This document shows, one piece after another, positions 34,796 to 44,011 of a DNA stretch of 64,000 nucleotides. Numbering within the stretch: position 1 is the first letter of the stretch; the number at the start of each line of letters is the position of its first letter. The DNA is from Ruania rhizosphaerae (GTDB lineage Bacteria > Actinomycetota > Actinomycetes > Actinomycetales > Beutenbergiaceae). A program made the translations under genes and the position numbers. The DNA lies in NCBI RefSeq assembly GCF_009805705.1, contig NZ_VSMB01000001.1, positions 620,001 through 684,000 on the forward strand, in the 5' to 3' direction. The notes under the pieces are model-generated. The model saw only the letters and a program-made list of their open reading frames with translations, was not told the origin of the DNA and made no database searches.

Positions 34796-36589
34796 ATGTC
34801 CACCACCCCTGCGACCGACCGAGCCGCCACCGCGCCCGTGCTGCGCTCACTCGCCTACGACGGGCGGGTGCGCCTGACGGGCGCCCTCGGCGAGCGAATC
34901 GCCGATGCCGCCCAGACCTACCTCGGTATGGACCCCGTCGACATCCTGCACGGCTTCCGGCAACAGGCCGGCCTTCCCGCCCCCGGGCGACCCATGACCG
35001 GCTGGTCGCGGACCACTACCCAGCCCACCTTTGGGCAGTGGGTCTCGGGTCTGGCCCGGCTCGGCGTCACGGCAGGCATCCCGGAAGCCTCGGACCGCGC
35101 CGTGGAGCTTGTCGACGGCTATGCCGAGACCGTCGGCCCCGACGGCGATACCCGGATGTCGCTCTACGGCTACGAGAAGCTCGCCTGCGGGCTTGTCGAC
35201 ACCGCGCTCTACGCCCAGCACCAGCCGGCTCTGGACCTGCTGGACCGTACCGTGGACTGGGCGGCACGCACCCTGGAGCAGGACCGGCCCGCCGCCCACG
35301 CCGCCAACTTCGCCGGCGGCATCATCACCCCGACCTCACATGCCCGCACCATCGAGTGGTACACCCTCGCCGAGAACCTGCACCGTGGGTACCTGGCCGG
35401 CGCCGCCCCCGCCGTCGAGGACTTCGCCAGGCTGTGGCACTACGACTCCTACTGGGACGCCTTCGCCGAGGCGCCCGCGCCCGGCCGCCCGTGGGACGTG
35501 CCCGTCTGGTTGCACGCCTACTCTCACGTGAACACCTTCGCCTCCGCGGCCGCCGCCTACGAGGTGACCGGGCACCAGCACTACCTGGACGTCCTGCGCA
35601 ACGCCCACGACTACCTCACCACCACGCAGGCGTATGCCACCGGTGGGTATGGTCCGAGCGAGTTCACCCTCCCCGAGGACGGGTCGCTCGGGCGCAGCCT
35701 GGAGTGGCGCACCGACACCGCCGAGATCGTCTGCGGCTCCTGGGCGGCGTTCAAGCTGTGCACCGCCCTGCTGCGCTTCACCGGGGATGCCCGGTACGCC
35801 GACTGGGTCGAACAGCTGGTCTTCTCCGGCATCGGTGCCGTCACGCCGGTGCGGCCCGGCGGGCGCTCGCCGTACTACCAGGATTACCGGCTCGGGATCG
35901 CCACGAAATTGCCGCACTGGGACGACTGGCCGTGCTGCTCAGGGACGTATCTGCAGTGCGTGGCCCATCTGCCGGATCTGGTCTACCACGCCCACGACGG
36001 CGGAGTGTCGGTCGCCCTGTACGTCCCCTCCTCCGTGAGGTGGGCCCAGGACGGGCGCGAGGTCACCCTGGACCAGCGCACTGACTTTCCGGCCGGGGAC
36101 ACCACGACCTTGACGCTTGGTCTCCCGGACTGTCCGGCGACCTTCACGTTGCGTCTGCGGGTACCGCCGTGGAGTGAGCGATTCACGGTGACCGTCAACG
36201 GGGAGGCGACCTCCGCCGTCGTGGGGGAGGGCGGGTGGCGTGAGCTGAGGCGTGAGTGGCACCACCGGGACGAGGTGCGCATCACCCTGGGAGCGGGGCT
36301 GCGGGTGCTGCCGGTGGATCGCTGGCACCCGAACCGGGTGGCGTTCGCGCACGGGCCGGTGGCGCTGGCGCAGAATGCGGACTGGACGATGCCGATCTCG
36401 CTGCCCACACCGTGGGAGATGGTGGACCTGGATGCTGCCTTCACCCGCGACGACGACGGTCTGACCTACCGTCCGGTGGGCGTGGGCACCGCCCGCCTGC
36501 CCCTTGGGCAGATGGGACCGCTCGCTGATGTGCCCGACCGTATCCCCTATCGCATGTACCACGACCTCGACGATCCCCGGATCGTGTAG
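34796..36589 (+). CDS. GH127/GH146-like beta-L-arabinofuranosidase (second, divergent)
   Basis: A 597-residue DUF1680-family protein. Glu310 and Cys313 (EIVCGSWAAFKL) and the Cys pair at 380-381 (WPCCSGT) correspond to the metal/catalytic positions, but spacing differs from the first enzyme (E-x2-C instead of E-x-C), which places it in another branch (GH146-like). The two enzymes may attack different arabinofuranosides. No signal peptide. The ATG at 34796 has GAGAGGA upstream. Confidence 0.8.
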   Translation: MSTTPATDRAATAPVLRSLAYDGRVRLTGALGERIADAAQTYLGMDPVDILHGFRQQAGLPAPGRPMTGWSRTTTQPTFGQWVSGLARLGVTAGIPEASDRAVELVDGYAETVGPDGDTRMSLYGYEKLACGLVDTALYAQHQPALDLLDRTVDWAARTLEQDRPAAHAANFAGGIITPTSHARTIEWYTLAENLHRGYLAGAAPAVEDFARLWHYDSYWDAFAEAPAPGRPWDVPVWLHAYSHVNTFASAAAAYEVTGHQHYLDVLRNAHDYLTTTQAYATGGYGPSEFTLPEDGSLGRSLEWRTDTAEIVCGSWAAFKLCTALLRFTGDARYADWVEQLVFSGIGAVTPVRPGGRSPYYQDYRLGIATKLPHWDDWPCCSGTYLQCVAHLPDLVYHAHDGGVSVALYVPSSVRWAQDGREVTLDQRTDFPAGDTTTLTLGLPDCPATFTLRLRVPPWSERFTVTVNGEATSAVVGEGGWRELRREWHHRDEVRITLGAGLRVLPVDRWHPNRVAFAHGPVALAQNADWTMPISLPTPWEMVDLDAAFTRDDDGLTYRPVGVGTARLPLGQMGPLADVPDRIPYRMYHDLDDPRIV

Positions 36590-36599
36590 AAGGAGATCT

Positions 36600-37715
36600 G
36601 TGAGACTCGAACCGCTCGCCACCACCACCATCCACCGCGGCACCGTCGGGGAGATGGGCTCCCTGTACACCCGCCTCCTGGTGACCGACCCTGACGGCCC
36701 GAATGCTGGAGCCCTCTTCCTCACCTGGGAGCTGCGGCTCGGGGTTGCCGACGACGGCGGGCCCTCCTTCCCGATCTGGCGCAGCCTGGACGGGGGGCAC
36801 AGCTGGGAGCACCTCACGGACGTGGCCGATGCCCTCGGGCAGGGGAACCGGTACCAGCCGATGATGATCGAGCTCGCCGAGGACCTCGCGCACCTGCACC
36901 GCGGGGATCTGCTGCTCGCCGGGAACTCCATCCCCGCCGACGGCTCGTCCACCACGCTGGCGCTGTACTCCTCTTCCGACGGCGGAGCCTCCTGGGCGTA
37001 TGAGTCGACCATCGACTGGGGTGGTCCGGCGATCTACTCCCCGCGCAGCGATGCCGACACCACGTCGGTGTGGGAGCCGGACCTGCAGGTCGTGGATGGC
37101 GCCCTGCACTGCTATCTGGCCGACGAGCGGGACAAGTCGGCCGGGATGCTGCAGACGATCGCGCGACGTTCCAGTACCGATCTGCGCGCCTGGTCCGAGA
37201 AGGACCTGATCTGCGGGATCGCCGACCGGCACCATCGGCCTGGCATGTTCGTGGGCACCGGCCAGATGCCCGACGGCGTCCACCGCGCCGTGATCGAGGT
37301 GGTGGGACCGCCCGAGGTGCCGATCCATCTGCTCACCAGCGACGACGGGATCGACTGGGGCGATCCGTCCGCGATCGGGCTCGCGTTGGTGGCCACCGAC
37401 GGCACCAGCATCTCCGGGACCCCGAACCTCGCCTGGCGCGAGGTGGGCGGTGAGGTCGAGATGATCGCGACCGGCCGGCACAGCCTGCGCGACGGGGTGG
37501 CGGGCAACCGGGCACTGCGCAGCCTCGACCTGGGCCGCACGTGGACCTCCTTCGAGCTACCCACCCCGGCCGAGCGTTCACTCACCGGCGACGGGTCCGG
37601 CTACTCCCAGTCGGTGCGGTGGAACGCCGAAGGGGATCTGGTGCACGCCACCACGGTCCGTTCGCCCAGCGGCAGCCACGATGTGGTGGTCACGGTGGCA
37701 GCGCAGCAGGACTGA
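36600..37715 (+). CDS. Asp-box beta-propeller hydrolase, GH93-like exo-arabinanase
   Basis: A 371-residue protein with repeated Asp boxes (SLDGGHSWEH, SSDGGASWAY, SDDGIDWGD, SLDLGRTWTS), the mark of six-bladed sialidase-type propellers. The block VWEPDLQVVDGALHCYLADERD followed by SSTDLRAW and RPGMF resembles GH93 exo-alpha-1,5-L-arabinanase, which would fit the operon. No signal peptide. The GTG at 36600 has AAGGAGAT upstream. GH33 or an uncharacterised propeller are alternatives. Confidence 0.65.
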   Translation: MRLEPLATTTIHRGTVGEMGSLYTRLLVTDPDGPNAGALFLTWELRLGVADDGGPSFPIWRSLDGGHSWEHLTDVADALGQGNRYQPMMIELAEDLAHLHRGDLLLAGNSIPADGSSTTLALYSSSDGGASWAYESTIDWGGPAIYSPRSDADTTSVWEPDLQVVDGALHCYLADERDKSAGMLQTIARRSSTDLRAWSEKDLICGIADRHHRPGMFVGTGQMPDGVHRAVIEVVGPPEVPIHLLTSDDGIDWGDPSAIGLALVATDGTSISGTPNLAWREVGGEVEMIATGRHSLRDGVAGNRALRSLDLGRTWTSFELPTPAERSLTGDGSGYSQSVRWNAEGDLVHATTVRSPSGSHDVVVTVAAQQD

Positions 37716-37890
37716 ACGGCTGGCCCGCTGGTATCGCAACTGGGGGCGTTGGGCGGGTATCAGGGGCGGGGCGGTCACCGGGTCAACAGTGGGTCCGGCA
37801 CCGCATCGGCGCCGCGGTTTTGTCGGACCTGACAGCGCGCCGCCGTGCGGGCGCTCGCAACACTGGGAGGAACCGAGACCTGGAGGATGC

Positions 37891-38496
37891 ATGACGATCG
37901 CCGCAGCCGCTCCCCGTGACTACCTGGTGCGCCCATGGGCCGGTACCTGGGTCCGCGACCTTGCCCTGATCGGCGGGGCCGTCGCACTGACGGCGCTGCT
38001 CGCCCAGGTCTCCATCCCGGTGCCCGGATCACCGGTACCGGTCACCGGCCAGACACTCGCCGTCGTCCTCGTCGGAGCGACCATGGGGTTGCGGCGCGGT
38101 GTGGCAGCGATGGGCGCCTACGTCCTGCTCGGTGGGCTGGGCCTGCCGATCTACTCCGACGGTGCCGGGGGCGTGGCAGTCGTGGTGGGTCCGACGGGAG
38201 GCTACCTGCTCGGCTTCATCCTCGCGGCCGCCGTCATGGGCCATCTTGCTGAACGCGGCTGGGACCGCACGCCGCTGCGCACCTTGGCACTGGGGCTGAC
38301 GGGCCAGGTGCTCGTGTTCGCCGTCGGCGTGCCCTGGCTCGCGCTGGTGGCCGGGTTCGGCCCGGCCGAAGCGATCGCGGCAGGGTTCACCCCGTTCATC
38401 GTCGGGGGACTGGTCAAGGGGGCGATTGCCGGGATGCTGGTCCCGGCCGCGTGGCGGGTGGTCAGGCGAGGTCAGCGCCCGGCTGAGCAGGGATAG
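37891..38496 (+). CDS. bioY: Biotin transporter substrate-binding component BioY
   Basis: A 201-residue membrane protein with about six helices and the BioY signatures PVPVTGQTLAVVLVGATMG and GPTGGYLLGFILAA. It binds biotin as the S-component of an ECF transporter or works alone; no bioM/bioN is adjacent. TGGAGG precedes the ATG. The 175 bases before it show no BirA- or BioQ-type operator I can recognise. Confidence 0.92.
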   Translation: MTIAAAAPRDYLVRPWAGTWVRDLALIGGAVALTALLAQVSIPVPGSPVPVTGQTLAVVLVGATMGLRRGVAAMGAYVLLGGLGLPIYSDGAGGVAVVVGPTGGYLLGFILAAAVMGHLAERGWDRTPLRTLALGLTGQVLVFAVGVPWLALVAGFGPAEAIAAGFTPFIVGGLVKGAIAGMLVPAAWRVVRRGQRPAEQG

Positions 38497-38532
38497 GACG
38501 GAGCACACATGGGGCTCGGCGACAGACACCAC

Positions 38533-38538
38533 TAGGCT
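38533..38538 (+). promoter_or_regulatory. Candidate -10 box for leaderless thrE
   Basis: TAGGCT lies eight bases before the GTG at 38546, so transcription would begin at the start codon. No Shine-Dalgarno is present, which supports a leaderless mRNA. Confidence 0.4.
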
Positions 38539-38545
38539 CTGCCAT

Positions 38546-40156
38546 GTGAACGATCGCCCTGCTCCTGGTCGCCGGTTGCGCCCTGGGCGGCGCCCGGCGA
38601 ATCGGCCCCGGAAGGGACCGGAGCCCGAGGTTCCCACCGTCGACACCGACGGCGTTCCGGAAGCCTCCCAGGTACCGCCGCTGCGGCCTGCCGTACCCCT
38701 GCGGGCCCGCGAGCAGACCGGGCCCTCCGCCGTCGTGCGCCCGTGGTCGCTGCGGGAACAGGCACGGCGGATGGTCGCCGGGAAGGGGCCGCCCACGCTG
38801 CCGTTCCCCGGCTCCCGTTTCCTCTCCTCCCTCAGCGCCGAGGAGGAGCGGTCGGTACTGGACCTGGTGCTGCGTGCCGGGGAGGCGATGGTCGCCACCG
38901 GTGCGCCGGTGGGTGATGCCACCGCCGAGATGCTCCGGATGGCTGACGGACTCGGTGTGAAGAACCTGAGCGTCGACATCACCTTCATCTCGGTCACGGC
39001 CACGATCGACCGGGACGACGACCCCGTGACCAAGGTACGTGTGATCAGCACTCGCACGTCCGACTACAGCCGGCTGACCGACATCAGTCGCCTGATCGCG
39101 GAGATCACCCGGAAGCAGCTGAGCATCAACGAGGCCCATGAGCGGCTGACGGAGATCCTCACCGCCCCTCACCCCTACCGGCGGGCCGTGGTGACCGGGG
39201 CGCTCGGGATGATGGCGGCATCGGTGGCGGTGCTGCTCGGCGGCGGCTGGGCGGTCGCCCTGCTGGCCGCGTCGACCACCATGGTGATCGACCGGGTGCA
39301 GCGGTTCCTGCGCCACCGGGGATTGCCGTACCTGTTCCAGCAGGTGGTCGGCTCGGGGATTGCGACCCTGGTGGCCGTGGTGCTGCTGTGGGGTCAGAAC
39401 ACGTGGGGGTGGGATCGTTCGATACTTCCGCCCTCCCTCGTGGTCGCCTCCGGGATCGTGGTGCTGCTGGCCGGCCTGGCGCTCGTGGGGTCGGCCGAGG
39501 ACGCGATCGCGGGCTTCCCGCTCACAGCCGCGGCCCGCACGTTCGAGGTCGGCCTGTACACCGTGGGGATCGTGGCAGGAATCGGTATCGTGCTCGAGGT
39601 GGGGCGCCAGTTCGGGGTCCCGTTGAGCATCGGTGAGGCCGGAGCTGGTGTGCATGTGCACCCGCTGCTGTTCATCGGCGCTGGTGCGGCGATCGCCGCG
39701 GCCTGGGCAGTGGCGAGCTACACCCGGATCCGCACTGTGGGTCTGGTCGCACTGGTGGCCGGGGTCGCCTCCGCTGCGTACGCGGGAGTGACCGCTCTCG
39801 GGGTGAGCCCGTCGGAGAACCAGTTCGGTGCCGCGACGGCCGCATTCTCGGCGGCTTTGGCGATCGGGCTGCTCGCCGGCGTGCTGAGTGAGCGGGTGCG
39901 GGTGCCGACGATGGTCATCTCGGTGTGCGCGGTCACGCCGTTCCTGCCCGGCCTGACGATCTACCGGGCGATGTACAACATCGTCGACACCGGCTTCATC
40001 CTCGAAGGGCTCGACCTGCTGGTGCGGGCCGGCTCGATCGGCTTGGCGCTCGCGGCCGGCGTGACCCTCGGGGAGTACCTGGCCACGCCGCTGACGTCCG
40101 AGGCCGACAAGTGGCAGAAGCGCATGATGGCCCGCGCCCGTGGCTCCCGCATCTGA
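38546..40156 (+). CDS. thrE: Threonine/serine exporter family protein ThrE
   Basis: A 536-residue protein. After an Arg/Pro-rich disordered N-terminus (about 1-85), the cytoplasmic ThrE domain (about 90-205, with VLDLVLRAGEAMVATGAPVGDATAEMLRMA) is followed by ten membrane helices in two halves. ThrE exports threonine and serine in corynebacteria. The GTG at 38546 is chosen from the leaderless -10; the frame opens 40 codons further upstream but overlaps bioY. Confidence 0.9.
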   Translation: MNDRPAPGRRLRPGRRPANRPRKGPEPEVPTVDTDGVPEASQVPPLRPAVPLRAREQTGPSAVVRPWSLREQARRMVAGKGPPTLPFPGSRFLSSLSAEEERSVLDLVLRAGEAMVATGAPVGDATAEMLRMADGLGVKNLSVDITFISVTATIDRDDDPVTKVRVISTRTSDYSRLTDISRLIAEITRKQLSINEAHERLTEILTAPHPYRRAVVTGALGMMAASVAVLLGGGWAVALLAASTTMVIDRVQRFLRHRGLPYLFQQVVGSGIATLVAVVLLWGQNTWGWDRSILPPSLVVASGIVVLLAGLALVGSAEDAIAGFPLTAAARTFEVGLYTVGIVAGIGIVLEVGRQFGVPLSIGEAGAGVHVHPLLFIGAGAAIAAAWAVASYTRIRTVGLVALVAGVASAAYAGVTALGVSPSENQFGAATAAFSAALAIGLLAGVLSERVRVPTMVISVCAVTPFLPGLTIYRAMYNIVDTGFILEGLDLLVRAGSIGLALAAGVTLGEYLATPLTSEADKWQKRMMARARGSRI

Positions 40157-40281
40157 CTCGCGCGCCATCTGACCCGCCCGCTGTCAGCGCATACTCCCGG
40201 TGCCGCGGCGTGGCGGCTTGGCGTGCAGATGGGCGCGGGCCACGATGGGAGTAGTTCCGACGAACGGCGAGGAGGCCAGGC

Positions 40282-41043
40282 GTGCGGATCGTGGTGACAG
40301 GTGGATCGGGTCGGCTCGGCACCCAGGTGGTGCGGCGTGTCCGTGAACTCGGGCACGTGGCCGTGCCGGTCAGTCGCCGGTGGGGCATCAACCTCACCAC
40401 CGGGCAAGGGCTCGGCACCGCTCTCGCTGAAGCCGACGCTGTGGTCCACTGCGCCAGCAACCCGTGGCGGCCTCGCGGCACCGACGTGGAGGGCACGGCG
40501 CAGCTACTCGCCGCCGTCGCAGCACAGGAGCGGCCGATGCACCTGGTGTATGTCTCGATCGTCGGGTGCGATGCGAACCCCTACACCTACTACCGGGCCA
40601 AGGCCGCAGCAGAGCGCCTGGTCATGGCCTCCGGGCTCCCGGCGACGATCGTTCGCGCCACCCAGTTCCACACCCTCGTCGCTGCTCTCGCCCGGCGTGC
40701 GGCCATCGGACGCACCGACGTCGGGCTGGATGCCGCCGCCCAGCCGGTGGATGCAGGATGGGTGGCCACCGAGCTGGCCGACCACGCGCTCGGACGCGCC
40801 CCCGACGGTCCGGTCCGCGCCCTCGACCTCGCCGGCCCCGATGTCCTCTCCGTCTCCGATGCGCTGACCGCGGTCCGGGCACACGACGGCCGGCCGGCTA
40901 CGCACCACCTCCGGGTGCCGGCCATCGGAGGAACGCTCAAGGCTTTCGCCCGCCGGACCAACCTGCCGGGCCCGCGGGCCCGCATCGGTGGATGCGGCTT
41001 CTCCAGCTGGCTGACGCGGCAACCGGTGCCCTCCGGGCACTGA
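40282..41043 (+). CDS. NAD(P)-binding NmrA/SDR-like protein
   Basis: A 253-residue atypical short-chain dehydrogenase starting MRIVVTGGSGRLGTQVVRRVRELG (Rossmann GxxGxxG). A YYRAKAAAE segment holds the Tyr-x3-Lys pair. The family includes redox sensors and nucleoside-diphosphate-sugar epimerase relatives. The GTG has GAGGAGG upstream. The function is not deducible. Confidence 0.82.
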   Translation: MRIVVTGGSGRLGTQVVRRVRELGHVAVPVSRRWGINLTTGQGLGTALAEADAVVHCASNPWRPRGTDVEGTAQLLAAVAAQERPMHLVYVSIVGCDANPYTYYRAKAAAERLVMASGLPATIVRATQFHTLVAALARRAAIGRTDVGLDAAAQPVDAGWVATELADHALGRAPDGPVRALDLAGPDVLSVSDALTAVRAHDGRPATHHLRVPAIGGTLKAFARRTNLPGPRARIGGCGFSSWLTRQPVPSGH

Positions 41044-41060
41044 TGACGAGGTCCCAACCC

Positions 41061-41396
41061 CTAGCCCACGACGACGTCCCCCGGCTCAACCATGGTCCGG
41101 TCGACGCCCTCCAGCAACAGCCCGGCCTGCGCGCCCGCCTCGGCGACCGTGCCGCGTTGCCGGAACATCTCGACGCCAGTGATGCGTGACGCCACGACGA
41201 CCTGGCCCGAGCGCAGAAGGGTGACGTGCTGCCCCTCGGCGAGGCTGCCCGAGTCGACGGTGCCCGCGACCACGGTGCCCCGCCCCGTGATCGTGAACAC
41301 CGATTCCACGGTGAGCGAGCCGGCCGTGAAACCGGCAGGCCCCGTCGTTGAAGTGGCCGGGTCGGTGGACTTGCGCCTACGCCAGAACATGACCAC
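41061..41396 (-). CDS. Free-standing EF-Tu domain II-like protein
   Basis: A 111-residue protein. After a basic N-terminus (FWRRRKSTDPATS) the rest matches domain II of EF-Tu: VESVFTITGRGTVVAGTVDSGSLAEGQHVTLL, then ITGVEMFRQRGTVAEAGAQAGLLLEGVDRTMVEPGDVV. The GTPase domain and domain III are absent. In EF-Tu this beta barrel contacts aminoacyl-tRNA. The start is either ATG 41396 or ATG 41390. It follows the phosphotransferase gene by 39 bases and is probably the last gene of that operon. Role unknown. Confidence 0.8.
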   Translation of the reverse strand: MVMFWRRRKSTDPATSTTGPAGFTAGSLTVESVFTITGRGTVVAGTVDSGSLAEGQHVTLLRSGQVVVASRITGVEMFRQRGTVAEAGAQAGLLLEGVDRTMVEPGDVVVG

Positions 41397-41435
41397 GACG
41401 GTACAGCGACGGCGCCAGAGACTGCTGACGAATCG

Positions 41436-42362
41436 TCAGCGCACGTCGGCCGCGTCCAGCAGCTCCGACCTCGCGTGCTCGGCGATCGCGGCCATCGACG
41501 GGTCATCGTCGGCATGTGCCGCGAACACGCCCGCGAGGCTCGCTGCCCACGCCCGGGCACGCGACCACAGGGCGTCGTCACCGCCGTAGCCGTCCGGAAG
41601 GCTGGTCCCGGTGCGGTCAGCCGTCGCATAGGCGACCACGAACGCCGCCCGACCCCGGGCCGTGAAGGTGAGCCACGCTGTCGCCAGATCCGTCGCCGGA
41701 TCGCCGGCCGTGACATCGCCGAAGTCGAGGACCGCCGTCAACCGGTGCCGGTGCGTCAGCAGATTCAGCGGGTGCGGATCGCCGTGCACCCACACCGGCG
41801 GGCCGCCATAGGCGGTCACATGCGCGTGCCGCTCGAAGACGGCGGCCAGCTCCTCGCGGCGCGGTACTGCCGGGTCGGCCAGTCTCGCCCGGATGACCTC
41901 AGCCCGCTCCGCCAGCGGTACTCCACGCACCGGGTTGGCCGGCGCGTCCGGATCGGCCGGGCGATGCAGGGCTGCGAAGAACTTCCCCAGCCGTGCGGCC
42001 CAGGCATCGCGTGCCAGCGCGGGATCGTGCGCAGCCGGCCGGCCCTCGATCCACCGCACGATCGACCACGCCCACGGGTAGTAGGCAGTCGGTCGTCCGA
42101 CCCGGACGGGCTCGGGGACCGGCACCGGCAGGAGTGATGCCAGGCGCGGCAGCACGAGCTGCTCGTGTTCCACCAGCCGGGCCGCCGCCTCGCGACGCGG
42201 CAGGCGCGCCAGCAGCGTCGAGCCCAGGCGAACCATCACGTTGTCCCAGCCGCTGGCCACCACCCGCAGCGGTCGTTCGGCGAGCTCGGGATGCTGATCG
42301 GCCAGCAGACGGCGCACCAGATCCTCATCGATGTGGACCTCGGCCGCCGGTGTGCCCGCCAT
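41436..42362 (-). CDS. Aminoglycoside phosphotransferase-family (APH) kinase
   Basis: A 308-residue small-molecule kinase. The Brenner motif is HGDPHPLN (193-200) with catalytic Asp195, and the metal-binding DFG equivalent is at 213-215 (VLDFGDVTAGDPATDLA). It may phosphorylate an antibiotic, a sugar or an amine; context gives no clear substrate. It shares one base with the epimerase gene (TGATG). Confidence 0.87.
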   Translation of the reverse strand: MAGTPAAEVHIDEDLVRRLLADQHPELAERPLRVVASGWDNVMVRLGSTLLARLPRREAAARLVEHEQLVLPRLASLLPVPVPEPVRVGRPTAYYPWAWSIVRWIEGRPAAHDPALARDAWAARLGKFFAALHRPADPDAPANPVRGVPLAERAEVIRARLADPAVPRREELAAVFERHAHVTAYGGPPVWVHGDPHPLNLLTHRHRLTAVLDFGDVTAGDPATDLATAWLTFTARGRAAFVVAYATADRTGTSLPDGYGGDDALWSRARAWAASLAGVFAAHADDDPSMAAIAEHARSELLDAADVR

Positions 42363-43306
42363 CAGGAAGTGCCTTCGTGCAGAGCCGCCAGTGCCTGGCC
42401 CAGGTGCGGGTACCGGAACGTGAAGCCGGTGCCGCCCAGTCGCTCCGACGTCGCGTGGCGGCCGGTCAATGCCAGCTGCGGATCGGTGCGCAGCACCACC
42501 GCGGCCGCCCGGAGCAGCAGGGCCGGCGTGGGCGGAGCCCAGGCAGGACGGCGCAGCGTCCGCCGCATCCCGGCCATCAGCTCCGCATTGGTCACCGGAT
42601 GAGGGGACGCCGAAACCAGCACACCCTCAGGAAGGTTCACCGTCTCCTCCAGGCCGAGTGCGGCACAGGCCATCGTGAGCCAGTCGGTGAGGTGGATCCA
42701 GGAGAACCACTGCCGCCCGTCGGCGATGGGACCGCCGAGCCCCAGCTTGACGGGCAGCAGCAGCCGGTTCAGCACGGGTGAGTTGCCACCGAGCACGATC
42801 GAGGTGCGCAGGATCCGGACCTGCTCGGCCCGGGCGCCCTCGACCGCGGCCTCCCACGGGGCGGCCACACCGGTCATCTGCGGCAGCCCTGGCGGGACGT
42901 CCGGCACAGGTGAGGACTCGGTGAGGCGAGCATCCGCGCCATCGGACCAGATCGCCGTCGTGGATGCCTGCAGCCAGTGCCGGACGGCGCCGCTCGCCTG
43001 GTGTGAGGCGGCCACCAGCGCTCTCGTGGCGTTCACCCGGGACGAGCGCAGCTCGGCGATGTTCGCCTCGGTGGGGCGGCAGTCGACCAGCCGGCCGGCC
43101 AGGTTCGCCACCCGGACGTCCTCGCCGTCCAACTCACGGGCCCACGGGCCTATGGTGTGGCCGTCCCAGGCAACCTGCCGGACGTCGAGGTCCTCGCGCG
43201 GGGAGCGGGTCAGCACCACCACCTCGGCACCACGCGCGGCCGCGGCACCGGCGAGAGCCCGGCCGAGATAGCCGGTGCCGCCGGCGATCACCACGCGCGC
43301 CGGCAT
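42362..43306 (-). CDS. TIGR01777-family NAD-dependent epimerase (SulA-like)
   Basis: A 314-residue SDR-fold protein (VVIAGGTGYLGRALAGAAAARGAEVVVLTRSP) with a C-terminal DUF1731-like segment (PAWAPPTPALLLRAAAVVLRTDPQLALTGRHATSERLGGTGFTFRYP). These features identify the TIGR01777 cell-division-inhibitor/epimerase group, whose function is unclear. The ATG at 43306 shares one base with the upstream gene. Confidence 0.88.
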   Translation of the reverse strand: MPARVVIAGGTGYLGRALAGAAAARGAEVVVLTRSPREDLDVRQVAWDGHTIGPWARELDGEDVRVANLAGRLVDCRPTEANIAELRSSRVNATRALVAASHQASGAVRHWLQASTTAIWSDGADARLTESSPVPDVPPGLPQMTGVAAPWEAAVEGARAEQVRILRTSIVLGGNSPVLNRLLLPVKLGLGGPIADGRQWFSWIHLTDWLTMACAALGLEETVNLPEGVLVSASPHPVTNAELMAGMRRTLRRPAWAPPTPALLLRAAAVVLRTDPQLALTGRHATSERLGGTGFTFRYPHLGQALAALHEGTS

Positions 43307-43863
43307 CACGCCTCCGTGTTGTGCGTGTTCGCCGCATCCGGACCCGCGGTGACCGGGGGGAGCGCGGACCACGGGAAGGAGATCCACCGGTCGGTCCGCC
43401 GCCAGGTGTAGTCCGGTTCGATCACCGAGCGGGGTTTGGTGTAGAGCACCGCGCTGCGGGCTTGCGCGGGCAGGTGCTCCGATGCCGGACCACCAGGAGC
43501 GGATGAGCCGGTTCGCAGCAACCGCATCACCACCTCCAGCGTGCGGCCGGAGTCGGCGACGTCATCCACCACCAGCACCTTCGCACCCGCGAGCACCGAG
43601 GTGTCCAGCAGCGGCGGCAGCACCTGCGGTTCGGCGAGTGTCTGCTCGACGTCGGTGTAGAACTCGACGTTCATGGTGCCCATGGCCTTCACCCCGAGGG
43701 CGTAGGCGACGGACCCCGCGGGGACGAGGCCTCCGCGGGCGACGGCGACGACGAAATCAGGGAGCCACCCGCTGTCGGCGACCATCTGCGCGAGCTCGCG
43801 GGTCGCGTCTCCGAACCTGTTCCATGGCAACACTTCGCGCGGCGGCGGGGCAGTGGCACTCAT
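43306..43863 (-). CDS. Phosphoribosyltransferase (type I PRTase)
   Basis: A 185-residue enzyme with the PRPP-binding motif VLVVDDVADSGRTL and a VAVARGGLVPAGSVAYALG loop. It resembles xanthine/hypoxanthine salvage-type PRTases found free-standing in actinobacteria. It begins the minus-strand operon PRTase-epimerase-APH-(EF-Tu domain II). The base specificity is not evident. Confidence 0.88.
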   Translation of the reverse strand: MSATAPPPREVLPWNRFGDATRELAQMVADSGWLPDFVVAVARGGLVPAGSVAYALGVKAMGTMNVEFYTDVEQTLAEPQVLPPLLDTSVLAGAKVLVVDDVADSGRTLEVVMRLLRTGSSAPGGPASEHLPAQARSAVLYTKPRSVIEPDYTWRRTDRWISFPWSALPPVTAGPDAANTHNTEA

Positions 43864-44011
43864 GGGCCCGACCTTATCCGCCGTGAACCCGGGCCGGCCC
43901 CACCCGCCTGAACCTGCCGGCAGCCTGACACACGTTCAGCTGCCTGAGCCGGTAGGTCAGTCTGCCGAGGGTGGTTCAGACGCGTGTGCAGCCGGCGATA
44001 CCGTGAGGCGC

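Noticed and set aside
37716-37890. Riboswitch or biotin operator before bioY
   Set aside because: No conserved riboswitch core or BirA/BioQ-like palindrome is visible; only a ribosome site is clear.
38462-40168. A 568-codon minus-strand frame
   Set aside because: It is antisense to thrE and shows His/Arg/Gly-rich composition without motifs.
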